A stretch of 64,000 bases of DNA, from positions 620,001-684,000 of the forward strand of contig CAJSYZ010000005.1 of the NCBI GenBank assembly GCA_910574455.1, given 5' to 3'. The DNA is from Trichaptum fuscoviolaceum. Its lineage: Eukaryota > Basidiomycota > Agaricomycetes > Hymenochaetales > Trichaptaceae. Position numbers and translations under genes: made by a program. Below the pieces are notes generated by a model. It was not told where the DNA came from. It did not search any database and saw only the letters and a program-made list of their open reading frames with translations. Of the stretch, positions 42,296 through 53,577 are shown one piece after another (the first letter of the stretch is position 1; every line of letters starts with the position of its first letter).

Positions 42296-44324
42296 TCAAT
42301 CATACTGTACGAAGAAACGCCGGTCTGTAGTTCGCAATGCCTCCTGATGTCCTACAACACGGAGGAGTTCTGAATAGACCGTGTATTTAGTGACAGCATG
42401 TGCGCAGGGAAAGTCGTAATTTTTTACCTGCTTCGAGTCCATCGGTATGCCAGTTACAAACCGGATACTTGAGAAAGATTCTATATCTTGCAGGTCCCGC
42501 CTTCCCCTTCGAAAGGAGTTGCGGTTGTTCAATCTAACTCACACACAATCAACCCAGCAATAGAAATTAATGAAATCAATTTACTCACGAGGCGAGAAAC
42601 GTGTTGATGTATACTTGATATACGTGTGAATTATTTAACATCAGTATAGCCAACGAATCATGTGAGATTCGAAATGCAAGGACTTACGCTTGCTGATGAC
42701 GAAGTGAATCGCAATGAAGAGCATGCTGTTGGGCAGTGCTAAGACCTAAAACAACAAGACGGCGATGAGCAGATATATCTAACGACATCCTTTGGCAAGT
42801 GATACGTACGCATACCAAAGTTGCGATGGAAGTGAAGCTTTGGTTTAATGATTTAGAAATGTAACAGATTCCGTAAGGTAGTTTTGTGTTGTCCATACCT
42901 TGTTACAGTACCGTTCTCTATCGTATATCGGATTATTGTATTTATCGTACCATCAACCCTGTATAATATACATGTGTATGTATGTATATAAGCATTTAAA
43001 GATAGAATAATAGTATGTGCTAAGACTTACGCAGGCATATTTTTACCGGCCTGTGCAGAGTTAGAGATAACTTGTATGTATATTTAAAAATATGAAAAGA
43101 CACACCTCTCTTAGCCAGAAACAGAGGCTAGCCGTGATAAGGACATCACTGAGAACGCCCACGATCACGGCAGTCGTAAAAATCCACTTTGAAACGAGGT
43201 TAAGAGAGATTGACTGGGATAAATGTCGAAGAACGTACACGAAGCTGAGCTGTGAACAATTGGAATGACCCTAAGATGATGCTTGATAGCTGAGATTGAG
43301 CCGTCGGAAGGACGGAGGACAGAGACGCCTAACTCACCCCTTGGTGGCAGCAGCTTCAGATCAATTTTGAATCAGTATCTAAGTTTGGGCTTCGCAAGAA
43401 GATTAAATCACCCCATCCGAACGCTAAAAATCAAGCCAAACGATCAGGTTGGCGTATAAATGACAGTTTTGAACGATGTCACACCTAACTCTGCTAGAAG
43501 AAGAGCAAACTGAGTTGAGTGGAAGAGAGTCAGCCGAAACGTAGGTGGGCATAGGCAAACTGAATCGACGAACTATCGTATGCGTAGAGAACCTCCTCCA
43601 TTTGCATACTACCCTTGATGATATAAAAATCTATGACCCAAGAATTTTTCACTCAACGTACACTTATACACCCGCCAGCAGAAGAATCTGTAAGTAAGCA
43701 TTAGATCCAGAGTACGCTTTTTATTAAACCAATACGTACGTTTTGACGATGAAAGTAATCATTTTCTAGTTGACCGTAAGCAATGCCAGTCGCGAAAAAG
43801 ATATCAACCTACCGTGAACGCAATTGACAGCTAATCATGAGGGTAGGTATTGTAAGTTTTACATTTGCTCGAAGTTCGAAAACATAGAACTCACCGCCAA
43901 TGCGCTAGAAATTGAAACGTGTGAGCAATCTGTAGATTCAGATGATAGGAAAGCAGTACGGAGTGAGACGCTCCAGAGCATTGACATTCCCGAAGTCTGT
44001 TACGACATATGTGTATAGTGTTTCCATAATGCAGATGACGTGTGCGGCATCAAGGCAGCTAGAGATTTCCGAATTCTGGTCGATTTCCAGGAATGATCAA
44101 TGCAACATAAATTACCATAGTATAACCACCTTTGAAAACCGGAGTTTTAGTACACGACGTGCGGTGAATAAGTGAAGACAGCTCACGAGAACCACGAATA
44201 TCTTGTTATCATCCTTCGGTTTGTATCGAAAATAGATATAGGTTTGCAACAGTAAAGCGCCAGTCAATCCAGTAGCAAACCAAGAAGCCACGAGCAAAGC
44301 GCCGATAGAAGTTCCTAAACTCAT
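42296..44324 (-). CDS. DUF6534-like multi-pass membrane protein, copy 1
   Basis: The gene starts MSLGTSIGALLVASWFATGL with the signature LLQTYIYFRYKPKDD. It is spread over many short exons: a mini-exon VVILW near 44,115-44,130, then CLDAAHVICIMETLYTYVVT (about 43,960-44,060). ITFIVKTFFCWRVYK follows at about 43,690-43,770, and FTTAVIVGVLSDVLITASL at about 43,110-43,190. The gene continues with LALPNSMLFIAIHFVISK (about 42,690-42,750) and the C-terminal LNNRNSFRRGRRDLQDIES. Six or seven hydrophobic segments fit the basidiomycete DUF6534 family, which has no established function. It is a paralogue of the gene at 62,096-63,994, in opposite orientation. Confidence 0.75.
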
Positions 44325-44564
44325 CGCCTGCGATGAAGAGGTTCAGGTGAGTAGGAGAAGGAAAGGGGAACACAATAGTAGGGCGCGAGGAAGATGTAGT
44401 TTTGAGTGGCTGTATTACTTTAGCGTATGAACCTGATGAGTATCAGAGCGGAGCTACTAAATATGTCAAAGTGATGATTGTCCCGTCAGATCATGCTATC
44501 ATCGTAGGGGCATCAAGTTGATGGACACTGACGAGGGCGTCCATCTGATTCAAAGAGTTTTGCA

Positions 44565-45401
44565 TTGCAGATCATGATCCTACTTTGGTTCCAGATATTC
44601 AGAATGAGCAATCAGCATCTGAGGAAATAGACACGCCTTACCTTGTCACTGTCGAATATCCGACTGGCTGCGGCTTTAAGTACGCGCAGATTTCTATGAA
44701 CGTGGATGTGTCGAATTTCGACCTTGAGGGAGAAGGGTTCTTTGCAGAGATCAATAATAGACAGGAGATTTTGGTCTTCATGTACTGAGGTGATTTGGAT
44801 GTCTTCCATGGGCTGCATCCGTGCCGGATCAAAGTATAATGCGCTGGTGTACAAGCCCAATACTCGCTTCCGGATGATTCTTGCCGACGGAGCTAGAAAT
44901 ATTCGCAAGAAGTACAGCGATTATCTCCCTGAGATAGACGAAGCCTACATCCAAAAGGCATTACAGCAAGACCCATCCTCCCCATCATGCTTCAAGTCAT
45001 TTGTTATTGAGAGGCTCGAGCTATGAGGTGAGCCTGAGCATACGCAAGTCATCTTCAAGTTTCAGAGCCAACGGGAATCATAGTATCCTTACTTTGCACG
45101 TACGTAATGGCAGAAGCAGAAGAAGTAGACGAAGATCTCATTTGATGTAGATCACAAAAGAGCCTGTGCCGCTGCATTCAAACTGCGCTGGGTCGCAGTT
45201 TCCCACGACGATCCTAGCACTGGCCCTACAAGTAGCATGGCAGAGTGTCAGTTTCTTCGGTATCTTGAAGCCGTTGCAACGAGAATGGTCGACCGGATAA
45301 AACTACCGACACGACGGACACGCATCGCAAGTGATGAGAAGAACGCAGTTATCCGGGGAAGTTTCGAAGAAGCTGAGAGCTGCGCATCGGCGCTGCGGTA
45401 A
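44565..45401 (+). CDS. Hypothetical protein
   Basis: No family was recognised. Coding-like exons include TPYLVTVEYPTGCGFKYAQI (about 44,630-44,690) and YNALVYKPNTRFRMILADG with CFKSFVIERLEL (44,840-45,025). The last exon (FDVDHKRACAAAFKLRWVAV to EEAESCASALR) stops with TAA at 45,401. Connections between exons need at least two introns and one frame change and are uncertain. The last exon has a decayed counterpart in the inverted DJ-1 block at about 1600-1880. Confidence 0.4.
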
Positions 45402-45654
45402 TGCGTGATGAGGCTATCAGATTGAACACTGCGGAGGACTATCACTGGTTGATGAACAGACCTCTCTCAGGAACATGATATAAATACGATGATCACAACG
45501 TTCACACTAAAGGTTTCTTGGCGGATAATCCGCAGCAGCGTCCTCACACTATCACCAGTAGCTATAGCAATTCGGTTGCGTTGACCTTCATCGCACGCTG
45601 GTCCGATGTGCTCGAGTTATTAAGCATAGTTCCGAGCTTGAAGTAAGCAAGGAG

Positions 45655-45661
45655 TATATAA
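45655..45661 (+). promoter_or_regulatory. TATA box of DJ-1 copy 2
   Basis: TATATAA lies 95 bp upstream of the ATG at 45,756. The same element is kept in the truncated copy at 1435-1441. Confidence 0.6.
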
Positions 45662-45755
45662 GCTGATAGTTCTAAATCAACATAACAATATCAGTCATTC
45701 GCAAGCTACTGCAAGACGCCTTGCTCTAAATACCTCCAATTGTTCTAAACCCACG

Positions 45756-46520
45756 ATGTCTGGCGAAGCTCTCAAAGTCGGCGTTCTAGTTGTCAGGGGC
45801 GGTGTCCAACTCCTGGACCTTGCGTCCTGCGATGTACTCAGCTCGTGCGACCCAGGTTACCTCAAGGTTAGCGGTCTACCTCTGACAGATGATCTTCTAT
45901 CCAAGGCCAAACGAGTCGAAATACTGTATATCGCTGAGAGCGGAGTCGGACCTCATGAGACCTTGACCTTGATTAGCAATGGCAATATTGTCATCACTGT
46001 GAGTGACGGTGTTGAAACTCATTGCAGAAACTACCCTAACAATATTGGCTTTAATCAGCACTCGTTTGAGACGGCCGGCAAGTTGGATTACCTCGTCATC
46101 CCCGGTCCCGATCCGAAATACGTCGCGACGCCCGCTGAGCAGGATTTTATCCGTGCCAAGTATGCCGAGGTCTCAGCAGTTCTGACCGTCTGCTCTGGTA
46201 TCATGCCAGCCCTTCAAAGTGGGATCATCGCAGGACATCGTGCAACTGCACCCCGCGCGATGATTCCCTTCCTGAAGCAGGTGTCACCTAATGTTGAATG
46301 GGTTGACAAACGATGGACGACAAGCGAGGATGGAAAGGTCTGGTCGAGCGGTGCGGTGACGAATGGACTCGATATGATGGCCGCGTTCGTCCGCGAGGCT
46401 GGAGTTATTGCGCCTGAGATAGGCAATATCGTTTGCTTGATACATGACATCGGAAACAGGTCCCAGGAGTACGACACTGAGCTTCCAGATATCTTTGCTA
46501 ATCTCCCATCCCTTGCATAA
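45756..46520 (+). CDS. DJ-1/PfpI-family protein, complete (DJ-1 copy 2)
   Basis: The frame of 254 codons is of usual size for fungal DJ-1/PfpI-like proteins. Features are the N-terminal strand (LKVGVLVVRGG), LDYLVIPGPDP, the nucleophile-elbow cysteine in TVCSGI (about residue 148), and WTTSEDGKVWSSGAVTNGLD. The C-terminus is LPDIFANLPSLA. The stretch GTGAGTGACGG...TTGCAG near 46,001-46,029 has splice signals and corresponds to a length difference from copy 1. A very short intron there would be spliced out, although the frame is open through it. It shares promoter and coding sequence with copy 1 at 640-1352, in inverse orientation. The enzyme activity is not predictable from sequence alone. 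Confidence 0.85.
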   Translation: MSGEALKVGVLVVRGGVQLLDLASCDVLSSCDPGYLKVSGLPLTDDLLSKAKRVEILYIAESGVGPHETLTLISNGNIVITVSDGVETHCRNYPNNIGFNQHSFETAGKLDYLVIPGPDPKYVATPAEQDFIRAKYAEVSAVLTVCSGIMPALQSGIIAGHRATAPRAMIPFLKQVSPNVEWVDKRWTTSEDGKVWSSGAVTNGLDMMAAFVREAGVIAPEIGNIVCLIHDIGNRSQEYDTELPDIFANLPSLA

Positions 46521-47008
46521 CACTCTGTATCGCTGCCCATCACTGGCATGTTACCTTTGGAGGTACGACCTGCTGATTCGTTCTGCCTGATACAACAAGA
46601 ATTAGTAGAATATTAGAAATCGTTAAGAGACATGCTCACTCTTTGGCGTGGCGTGCCAATACTTTTGTCTTTACACGATCAGACGTCGTTTTTTAGTTGA
46701 AGTCAAATAGCGACAATTTCCATTAAGGATGTTTTAAATTGTCATGAGTGTGTGGCATCCGGACAGACGAGAAGTGCGAAAATGTCACTGAAGACCATCA
46801 GGTATGGGTAATGCACCGGGTATTGCGTTTGCTGACCTTGAGGGCCAATCACTAGTTCATTTTACACCGTGTGAGAGAATATGTCGATGTTGAAAATGTT
46901 TATGTGTTTCATTTCTCGGAGTCAGTCATTCCAAGTAGTCCGATTTTTGTCGCGTTCCTGCGCATTAGTACTCAGTTAAAAGTGTCTGGCGAGTTGAAAT
47001 TAACTTGC
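46521..47008. other. Intergenic region
   Basis: No gene was recognised between DJ-1 copy 2 and the DUF4536 gene. It probably holds both 3' ends. Confidence 0.5.
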
Positions 47009-47265
47009 TCACCATCGTCCGTAGCTCGCGGCCAGAAAACCTATGTATGGAGAACGTCAAGCTATATTTTCCATGCACAGGTCTCCAGACTTACAGATGC
47101 CCAATCCTGCTATACTAATTGTCTTTCCGACAACTGACCTGGAGTGTGTCGATGCGACTGGTTGAGAGCATAGACACCAACTGCTCCAAGCGCACCGGTG
47201 CCTATGATACGACAGCAAAAGCATTCATGATACTCCTTTGCGTTGGGTGTAGACCTTGAGGACAT
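47009..47265 (-). CDS. DUF4536-type small mitochondrial membrane protein (DMAC1/Dmo2-like)
   Basis: The start at 47,265 gives MSSRSTPNAKEYHECFCCRI followed by GTGALGAVGVYALNQS. The short Cys motif (C-x2-C) plus glycine-rich transmembrane helix is typical of the DUF4536 family of small inner-membrane proteins. The end FLAASYGRW with TGA at 47,009 follows an intron with GTAAGT...ATAG. Between them the expected VGK-x-I-S-I-A-G-L-G-I strand reads in another frame than the first half. Either a 32-nt intron (GTCAGT...GCAG) is removed or there is a one-base shift. It is divergent from MCM2 with about 266 bp between starts. Confidence 0.65.
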
Positions 47266-47531
47266 GATGATGGAGGTCGAAAGTGAAACTCTGATCAGAG
47301 CTGCACGCGACATTTTCTGTCGGCATTGTTTTGGACTTGCTTTCTTTTTGTGGACTCAGCGACTGGCGGCGAAACTATACTTACCAGGTAAGAAACTACT
47401 ACGCACCATTAAAGTATAGAAATCCTAACACGCTTTTGAACTCCGCCCGAAAAAGTAATGAGCGTGTCGCGTACAAGACGCGTCTTTCCTCTCTCCTCAA
47501 TCGCCCACCCTCATCCCGCCATCTTCTGACC
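47266..47531. promoter_or_regulatory. Bidirectional promoter of the DUF4536 gene and MCM2
   Basis: This is the 266 bp between divergent start codons. No TATA box was noted. GACGCGTC-like ACGCGT (AAGACGCGTC at about 47,476) resembles the MluI cell-cycle box used for DNA-replication genes in fungi. The regulatory reading is an inference from that resemblance. Confidence 0.35.
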
Positions 47532-50500
47532 ATGGTAAGTCCTTCTACATCACACCACTGACGCGTGATATACTCATAAGAGAACTCTGCAGTCCTCTCC
47601 TCCAGCAGCATTTACGCCACCACGTGGTGCTAAGCGACAACGTTCCCCGTCGCGTCGTCCAGCGCAGTCGACGGCGACACTACGTCCTCGCCCATCGAGT
47701 AGACGCGCCTCGGGTTCCTCTCTTCCTCCCTCTTCTCCTCCTCCAGCCTTTCCAGATACAGATGAAATGTCTAGTGACCAAGATGCCGTGGCAGATGTGG
47801 ATGACGACGCGGTTGACGAGGAAGACGGCGAGGATCTTTTCGGAGATGCATTACTTGAGTTTGTACCCAAGCCTCTTTCTCTTCTTGCCATTGCTAACTG
47901 ATGTTAAACCATAGAGATTATGCACCAAATCAACAGCTAGATACATATTCAGATGCAGACATCAACGACGAGGAAGAATTCGATGCCATGACTGCTGCTC
48001 AGCGTCGAGCCGCCGAACGTACCATGGCTCAACGCGACAGACGCGAGGGACAAGGTAGACGTCGCGGCGCGCGTGCGGCCGCTCGATCTCGTGCACCGGA
48101 TCTCCTGCAAAGTGAAGAGAGCGAAGGGGAAGCGGACGGTGGTCTTTTAGCAGGCATGAAGCGTCGTGCAAGAAGGCAATACGATGAACGAGTTGAGATC
48201 GATGATGCTGCAGGAATTGAAGCGGTACGCGTCCCTCATTCTATTAAATAGAGCAAGTCATCCTGACCTCCTCTGTGAAGGAAATGCCACTTGAGCAACT
48301 GCACGATATCAAGGCAAACTCTGTTGCAGAATGGATTGCCATTGAACGAGTTCGCAGATCAATTGCAAAGCATTTCCGCCAATTCTTAACATCTTACACT
48401 GACGAGCAAGGCAACTCAGTTCATTATCCCCTCATCCGCAATCTCGGTGAAAGTACATCTTATTCCCTGATATTGTTTCCGCCTTTCTCAGTTTTATTCT
48501 ATAGACAATGCCGAATCGCTCGAGGTTTCTTACACGCATCTTGCCGATGCCGTACCCGTGATCGCATATTTCCTTGTGATCTGTCCCTCGGCGATGTTAG
48601 CGATCTTTGACGAGGTCGCCCTTTCTGTCGTTCTCATCTCATATCCTCACTACGAACGGATTCACTCTGAAATTCATGTGCGCATCACCGACTTACCTGC
48701 TACTTCCTCTTTGCGTGATCTACGTCGTTCGCATCTCAATAATCTTGTGCGCGTTTCGGGAGTGGTGACTCGTCGTAGTGGGGTCTTCCCGCAGTTGAAA
48801 TACGTCAAATTCGATTGCCGCAAGTGCGGTGCCGTGTTAGGGCCATTCTATCAGGATGCAAACAGCGAAGTCACTATAAGTTATTGCCCTCACTGTGAGG
48901 GCAAGGGCCCTTTCAAAATCAATCAAGAGCAGGTGCGATCATCTCGTATACTCACAAGACATTACCGCTGATGCACATTACAGACTGTCTACCGTAATTA
49001 TCAGAAAATGACCCTTCAGGAATCACCTGGATCTGTTCCTCCCGGACGATTACCCCGGCACCGAGAGGTTATTCTTCTTTGGGACCTAATCGACTCAGCC
49101 AAACCCGGCGAAGAAATTGTAAGTGTGAGAACTCCGAAGATTTATCATGTCATCTGACGTGTTTCTTAGGAAGTAATTGGTATCTATCGCAATAACTTTG
49201 ATGCTTCGCTGAATGCGAAGAATGGCTTTCCCGTGTTCTCGACGATTATCGAGGCGAACCACATTAACAAGAAAGAGGATCTCTTTGCCGCTTTTCGGCT
49301 TACGGAAGAAGACGAAAGGCAAATCCGTGCTCTTGCACGAGACGAACGCATCCGTAAACGTATCATCAAATCCATTGCGCCGTCTATCTATGGTCACGAA
49401 GACATTAAGACGGCCATTGCACTTTCGTTATTTGGAGGTGTTGCGAAGGATATCAATCGAAAGCACCGCATTCGTGGAGACATCAATGTCCTTCTCCTCG
49501 GAGACCCGGGTACAGCCAAGTCACAATTCTTGAAATACGTAGAAAAGACAGCGCACAGGGCAGTTTTCACGACGGGTCAAGGGGCGTCGGCTGTCGGTCT
49601 CACAGCTAGTGTGCGTAAGGACCCCATCACGCGCGAATGGACCCTTGAGGGCGGAGCGCTCGTTCTTGCGGATAAAGGCACTTGCATGATTGACGAGTTT
49701 GATAAAATGAATGATGCGGACCGGACGTCTATCCACGAAGCGATGGAGCAGCAGTCCATCTCCATTTCAAAGGCAGGTATCGTTACAACGCTTCAAGCGC
49801 GCTGTGCTATCATCGCTGCTGCCAATCCAATCCGTGGGCGTTACAACCCGACTATTCCCTTCCAGCAGAATGTTGAGCTCACTGAACCCATCCTATCGCG
49901 TTTCGATGTCTTGTGTGTCGTGAAAGACTCCGTGGACCCTGTCGCGGATGAACTGCTAGCGAAGTTCGTTGTCGGAAGTCATCGCCGAAGCCATCCTCAC
50001 TTTGATGCTGAGACAGAAGAGATGGATGTCGCGACATCTCTTGACGAAGATGTAAGCTTGTCGAAACAGCATACTCTTCGTCCTCTTATGCCAACTTATC
50101 TCTTTACCAGATGATTTCGCAAGATATCCTACGAAAGTACATCATGTACGCGCGGGAGAAAATCCGGCCCAAGCTCTTCGATCTTGATCAAGAGAAACTC
50201 GCACGTCTCTTCTCGGACTTGAGACGAGAATCGCTTGCTACTGGGTCTGTACCCATCACAGTCCGTCATTTGGAGAGTATGATCCGCATGGCGGAAGCCA
50301 GCGCGAAGATGCATCTCCGGGAATATGTGCGTGCGGATGATATTGACCTCGCAATCTCAGTCGCTGTTGGGAGCTTCGTCAGCGCGCAGAAGACGTCTAT
50401 TAAACGGACCCTTGAGAGGGTGAGTTAAAATACTGGAACTGAAAGTTGGAGAGAAGACTGATATGTATGTTGCTGCAGGGCTTTCGTAAGTACCTCACTC

Positions 50501-50809
50501 AGGCAAAAGACCACGAAGAGCTCTTGTCCTTCCTCCTCGGCCAAATCGTCAAAGAAAAAGTGCGGTACTACCAACTTCAGCACCATGAACAGCCCGATAA
50601 AGTGTCGATCAACGTGTCCGAACTTGACGAGAAGGCAAGTTTTGCTGTGCTCTAATGCCGTCTTACTTTTCTAACATGTCTCTCAAATACAGGCAAAAGA
50701 GCATGATATTTTCGATACCCAACCGTTCCTGCGTTCGCGTTTGTTTGCAGCAAATGGTTATCGATTCTCAGACGATGTTATTGAGAAATCCTTCCATCGC
50801 GACCTCTGA
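47532..50809 (+). CDS. MCM2: DNA replication licensing factor MCM2
   Basis: This is a subunit of the MCM2-7 replicative helicase. The N-terminal region is typical of MCM2: Ser/Pro- and acid-rich, then [15 protein letters not shown] and [16 protein letters not shown]. The zinc finger is FDCRKCG...YCPHC (48,815-48,900). The AAA+ core has Walker [17 protein letters not shown] (about 49,500), Walker [11 protein letters not shown] and the arginine finger [12 protein letters not shown]. The C-terminal winged-helix region ends SFHRDL with TGA at 50,809. Exon 1 is only the ATG (47,532-47,534), split from exon 2 (47,593) by GTAAGT...GCAG. Near 50,634-50,693 a GC-AG intron follows ELDEK. The gene appears intact. 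Confidence 0.97.
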
Positions 50810-51023
50810 TCATTGTTTTCCTTCTTTCCTATTGGAGATACTGAATGTCTTGTTTTGCTGTACAGTTCCTGTATTATGTTCGTCTACATTAAATGAAGTA
50901 CGTTTCATGCTTTGTTTAGGGAGCGGACACAATACGAAGGATAAGACTGCATCTCATCTATGGATTACAGGTGCAAAACCATAAGCTAAGATCTATGTCT
51001 AATTCTGTTCAAACGATACAGAT

Positions 51024-52354
51024 CTATAATCTACTAGGCTGAGGATTTGCAGCGCCCTTCCGCAGATTCTTCTCCAATGGTATAGTCAGTGATACCTGCT
51101 GCGAAATAGCCAGACAAACTTGTTTCTCCCGCCAGGCACTGTCAACAACAGATCCCTGCTTGCCGCCTATGATGTCCGGCGCTGTCCACACCTCGACGTA
51201 CACATCGTGCCGACCTTCAGTCATGAAACGACCAGTGGAGTATAGACCGGCGGTGCGTGGAGAAAAGAGGCCGGTGTCGAAGGACGGTATCTTTGACCGG
51301 AAATCGATGGTCATCATGACCGTCGCGTACCAGCTATCGTGTGTACACATGTCAGTAAGTCCGACCATCTATCCGCAAACTCGAGAATGGGGAGAAGGAA
51401 AAGGGGGGGGAAGGGGGGTACTTACGTGGGTCCTGGTTTCATGGATTCAGGCAAGAGCTCAGGCAGGTTGTTCTGCAAGTCGGCGAACCAAGGAATCATT
51501 GTCGCGTCCATCACCTCCGCCTTGTCTGCCAGCTCGCACCATGCCCCCCACTCGAAGACACCATCGCGTTCGATGACCTCGCCGCTCGGGAGCGTGACTG
51601 CTGTATCTGATGCGAGAGGGGCACCGGACGCGGCCAGTGCCTGAGCGACGTCCGCCTTCGCTTTGTTCCGCGCTTTGAAGTAGGGGTCCTCTGCGATGTT
51701 GTGGTCGAACATGATCTTCGGGTTGCGTAGCTTTTGCACAGCAAGCGAGGGGTGCAGGCGGATTGGTATGCGTCGAGCAAGGGGAGAAGACGGAGACAAA
51801 GTCAGAGGGTCCGACGAGACTTTGGTTAAGTCGGGTAGGACACCAAAGACCAATCTAACTGTGATCTTCGTTTGTCCCTACATGATTAATTTCATTTAGT
51901 TGTACTCAGCTAGACTGTGTTTCGCTTGGTCTCGGCACTTACAGCTTGCAGAAGTTCGACATCAATATTTGACATGTTTTTCCCTTGACGGATCCTTCGA
52001 ATCCGAATTTCATACTCTAAGACCGCAACGGACTGCAAGAAATGTGCAGTAACGTGTACAACATCCGTGTGCGGTGTGTTCTTCTGCGAGTCTGTCGCTG
52101 CGGCGAGAATGAGACCTAGCACATAGCCTTTCCGTATTGCAATGTTTAGTACATTTACTTCATCATCTGAGGTACTGGAAACAAACCTCCGTGAGGTACA
52201 CTGTAATAAAGTCAAGCTCTGCAAGACCAGCGGAACAGTCGAGTAAGACTCACGCTCCGATGCACCACGACCCAGATATAATTCCTCCGTACACTTGCTG
52301 TCCATCGTCCAGGGCACGCAAGAAACCGGGATTCAAAGCTGCCTTGTAGCTCAT
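51024..52354 (-). CDS. Acyl-CoA thioesterase-like HotDog-fold protein
   Basis: The start at 52,354 reads MSYKAALNPGFLRALDDGQQ with VYGGIISGSWCIGA before a GTGAGT intron. It is followed by VLGLILAAATDSQKNTPHTD and VTAHFLQSVAVLEYEIRIRR (first HotDog half). After further introns come EWGAWCELADKAEVMDATMI and the C-terminal half (MMTIDFRSKIPSF, GRFMTEGRHDVYVEVW). It stops with TAG at 51,024. The double-HotDog layout fits the TesB-like/4HBT_3 thioesterases that hydrolyse acyl-CoA. A micro-intron with long G-runs lies at about 51,370-51,420. Substrate chain length and compartment are unknown. Confidence 0.8.
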
Positions 52355-53059
52355 TGTTCGGGTCAGAATGAAATGCTGGGGAAAGTAGTCCAGGTCACTC
52401 AGAATATGTACTGTCCCATGAATCGTAGTTAGCCGTTAGCCGTTAACATTTCTTACTACACATACCGGCATCTACGAAGACCGGTATCCGGTAATTGAGT
52501 GTCGGAAGTCAAGGGACGATTTCCCGTACTCCTACGGGCGTATGGGCACTGGTGACTATACTGTTCCGGAATTAAATGTTCGGGCCAAAATGTAATCATA
52601 TAGTTTGGGAAAGTACGAACGTGGACGTCCGCCCGAGACCTAGGGGCGTCTTGGTCAAAAGGTCAGTTGCGGATCGGCTGCTTATCTACGGTTGATCATT
52701 AGCTCTTGTGGAAGTGGGAGGCAAGTGAATGTGGGGCCTCGACGACGAGCGTGCCACTGCTTTATACCCTCTGAGTTTGCGCCGAACAAACGCGCTAAAC
52801 GAGCTACGGTGTGCTCGGGGATCCAACATCGGTGGACTGTAATTAAATGCCACTTCGTTTAGTCACCCTCATAATATTGATAAATGGTTCTCTTCATTCG
52901 TGGAATTGGACATGGATGCCTAACGAGTTGTACAAATCTCGGCTCTGAACAGCAAACATACCTGGTTAAGTTCCTCCGGGGATTGAAAAATAATAAGCGA
53001 TATGCTGGCCCAGTCTCTTCCAGTCCCGTAATAATGTCTCGGAAGTCAAAAGGCGACGA

Positions 53060-53287
53060 TTATGAAGTGGTGGAAAAAATCATATTGCAATAAAGTGATA
53101 CCAGAACATCATTCGAAATGTACAGAATGTAAAGAAAGAAATCCATCAGACAAACGCTGACCTCGCTGGCAAGTCCTCTGCGCAACTCCGAAGAGAATAC
53201 ACGGAAGAACAAGCCAAACGTCCTCGACCTTGCTGCCAAAGACAGACAAGTAATGCTCTCAGTATGACGAGGCAGCGCAAATGTCAT
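53060..53287 (-). CDS. Small open frame conserved between P copies (doubtful gene)
   Basis: This is the counterpart of 38,628-38,870: MTFALPRHTESITCLSLAAR and onward, with a diverged C-terminus after CNMIF. It is open in both copies. No family or splice support was found. Confidence 0.3.
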   Translation of the reverse strand: MTFALPRHTESITCLSLAARSRTFGLFFRVFSSELRRGLASEVSVCLMDFFLYILYISNDVLVSLYCNMIFSTTS

Positions 53288-53577
53288 CTACTGGATTTGA
53301 AGGATGTGGCATGTGTAAACATGCGAGACTCGAGTTAGTTCCTATAAAATAGATCCTAGCTGAGTATGTTCTGGGGAATCAGAAACTACGACGCCCGGCT
53401 TATATACCTTCCCCAAACGTGGTCCGTGCGTTGCACCTAAAAATAGCCTCAGGTCTAATATATTTTCCTTTTCTTTGAATTTTTGTCACAGCACAGTGCA
53501 GAAGGTCTCTAGGTTCCTTATACTACAGATATCATACATACCAGTAATTTTTACAAGTCCAATCGATAGCAACAATT

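Noticed and set aside
42520..43700. A tRNA or other structured RNA gene in the AT-rich stretch
   Set aside because: No cloverleaf with the A-box/B-box pattern was recognised; the stretch is explained by introns and small exons of the DUF6534-like gene.
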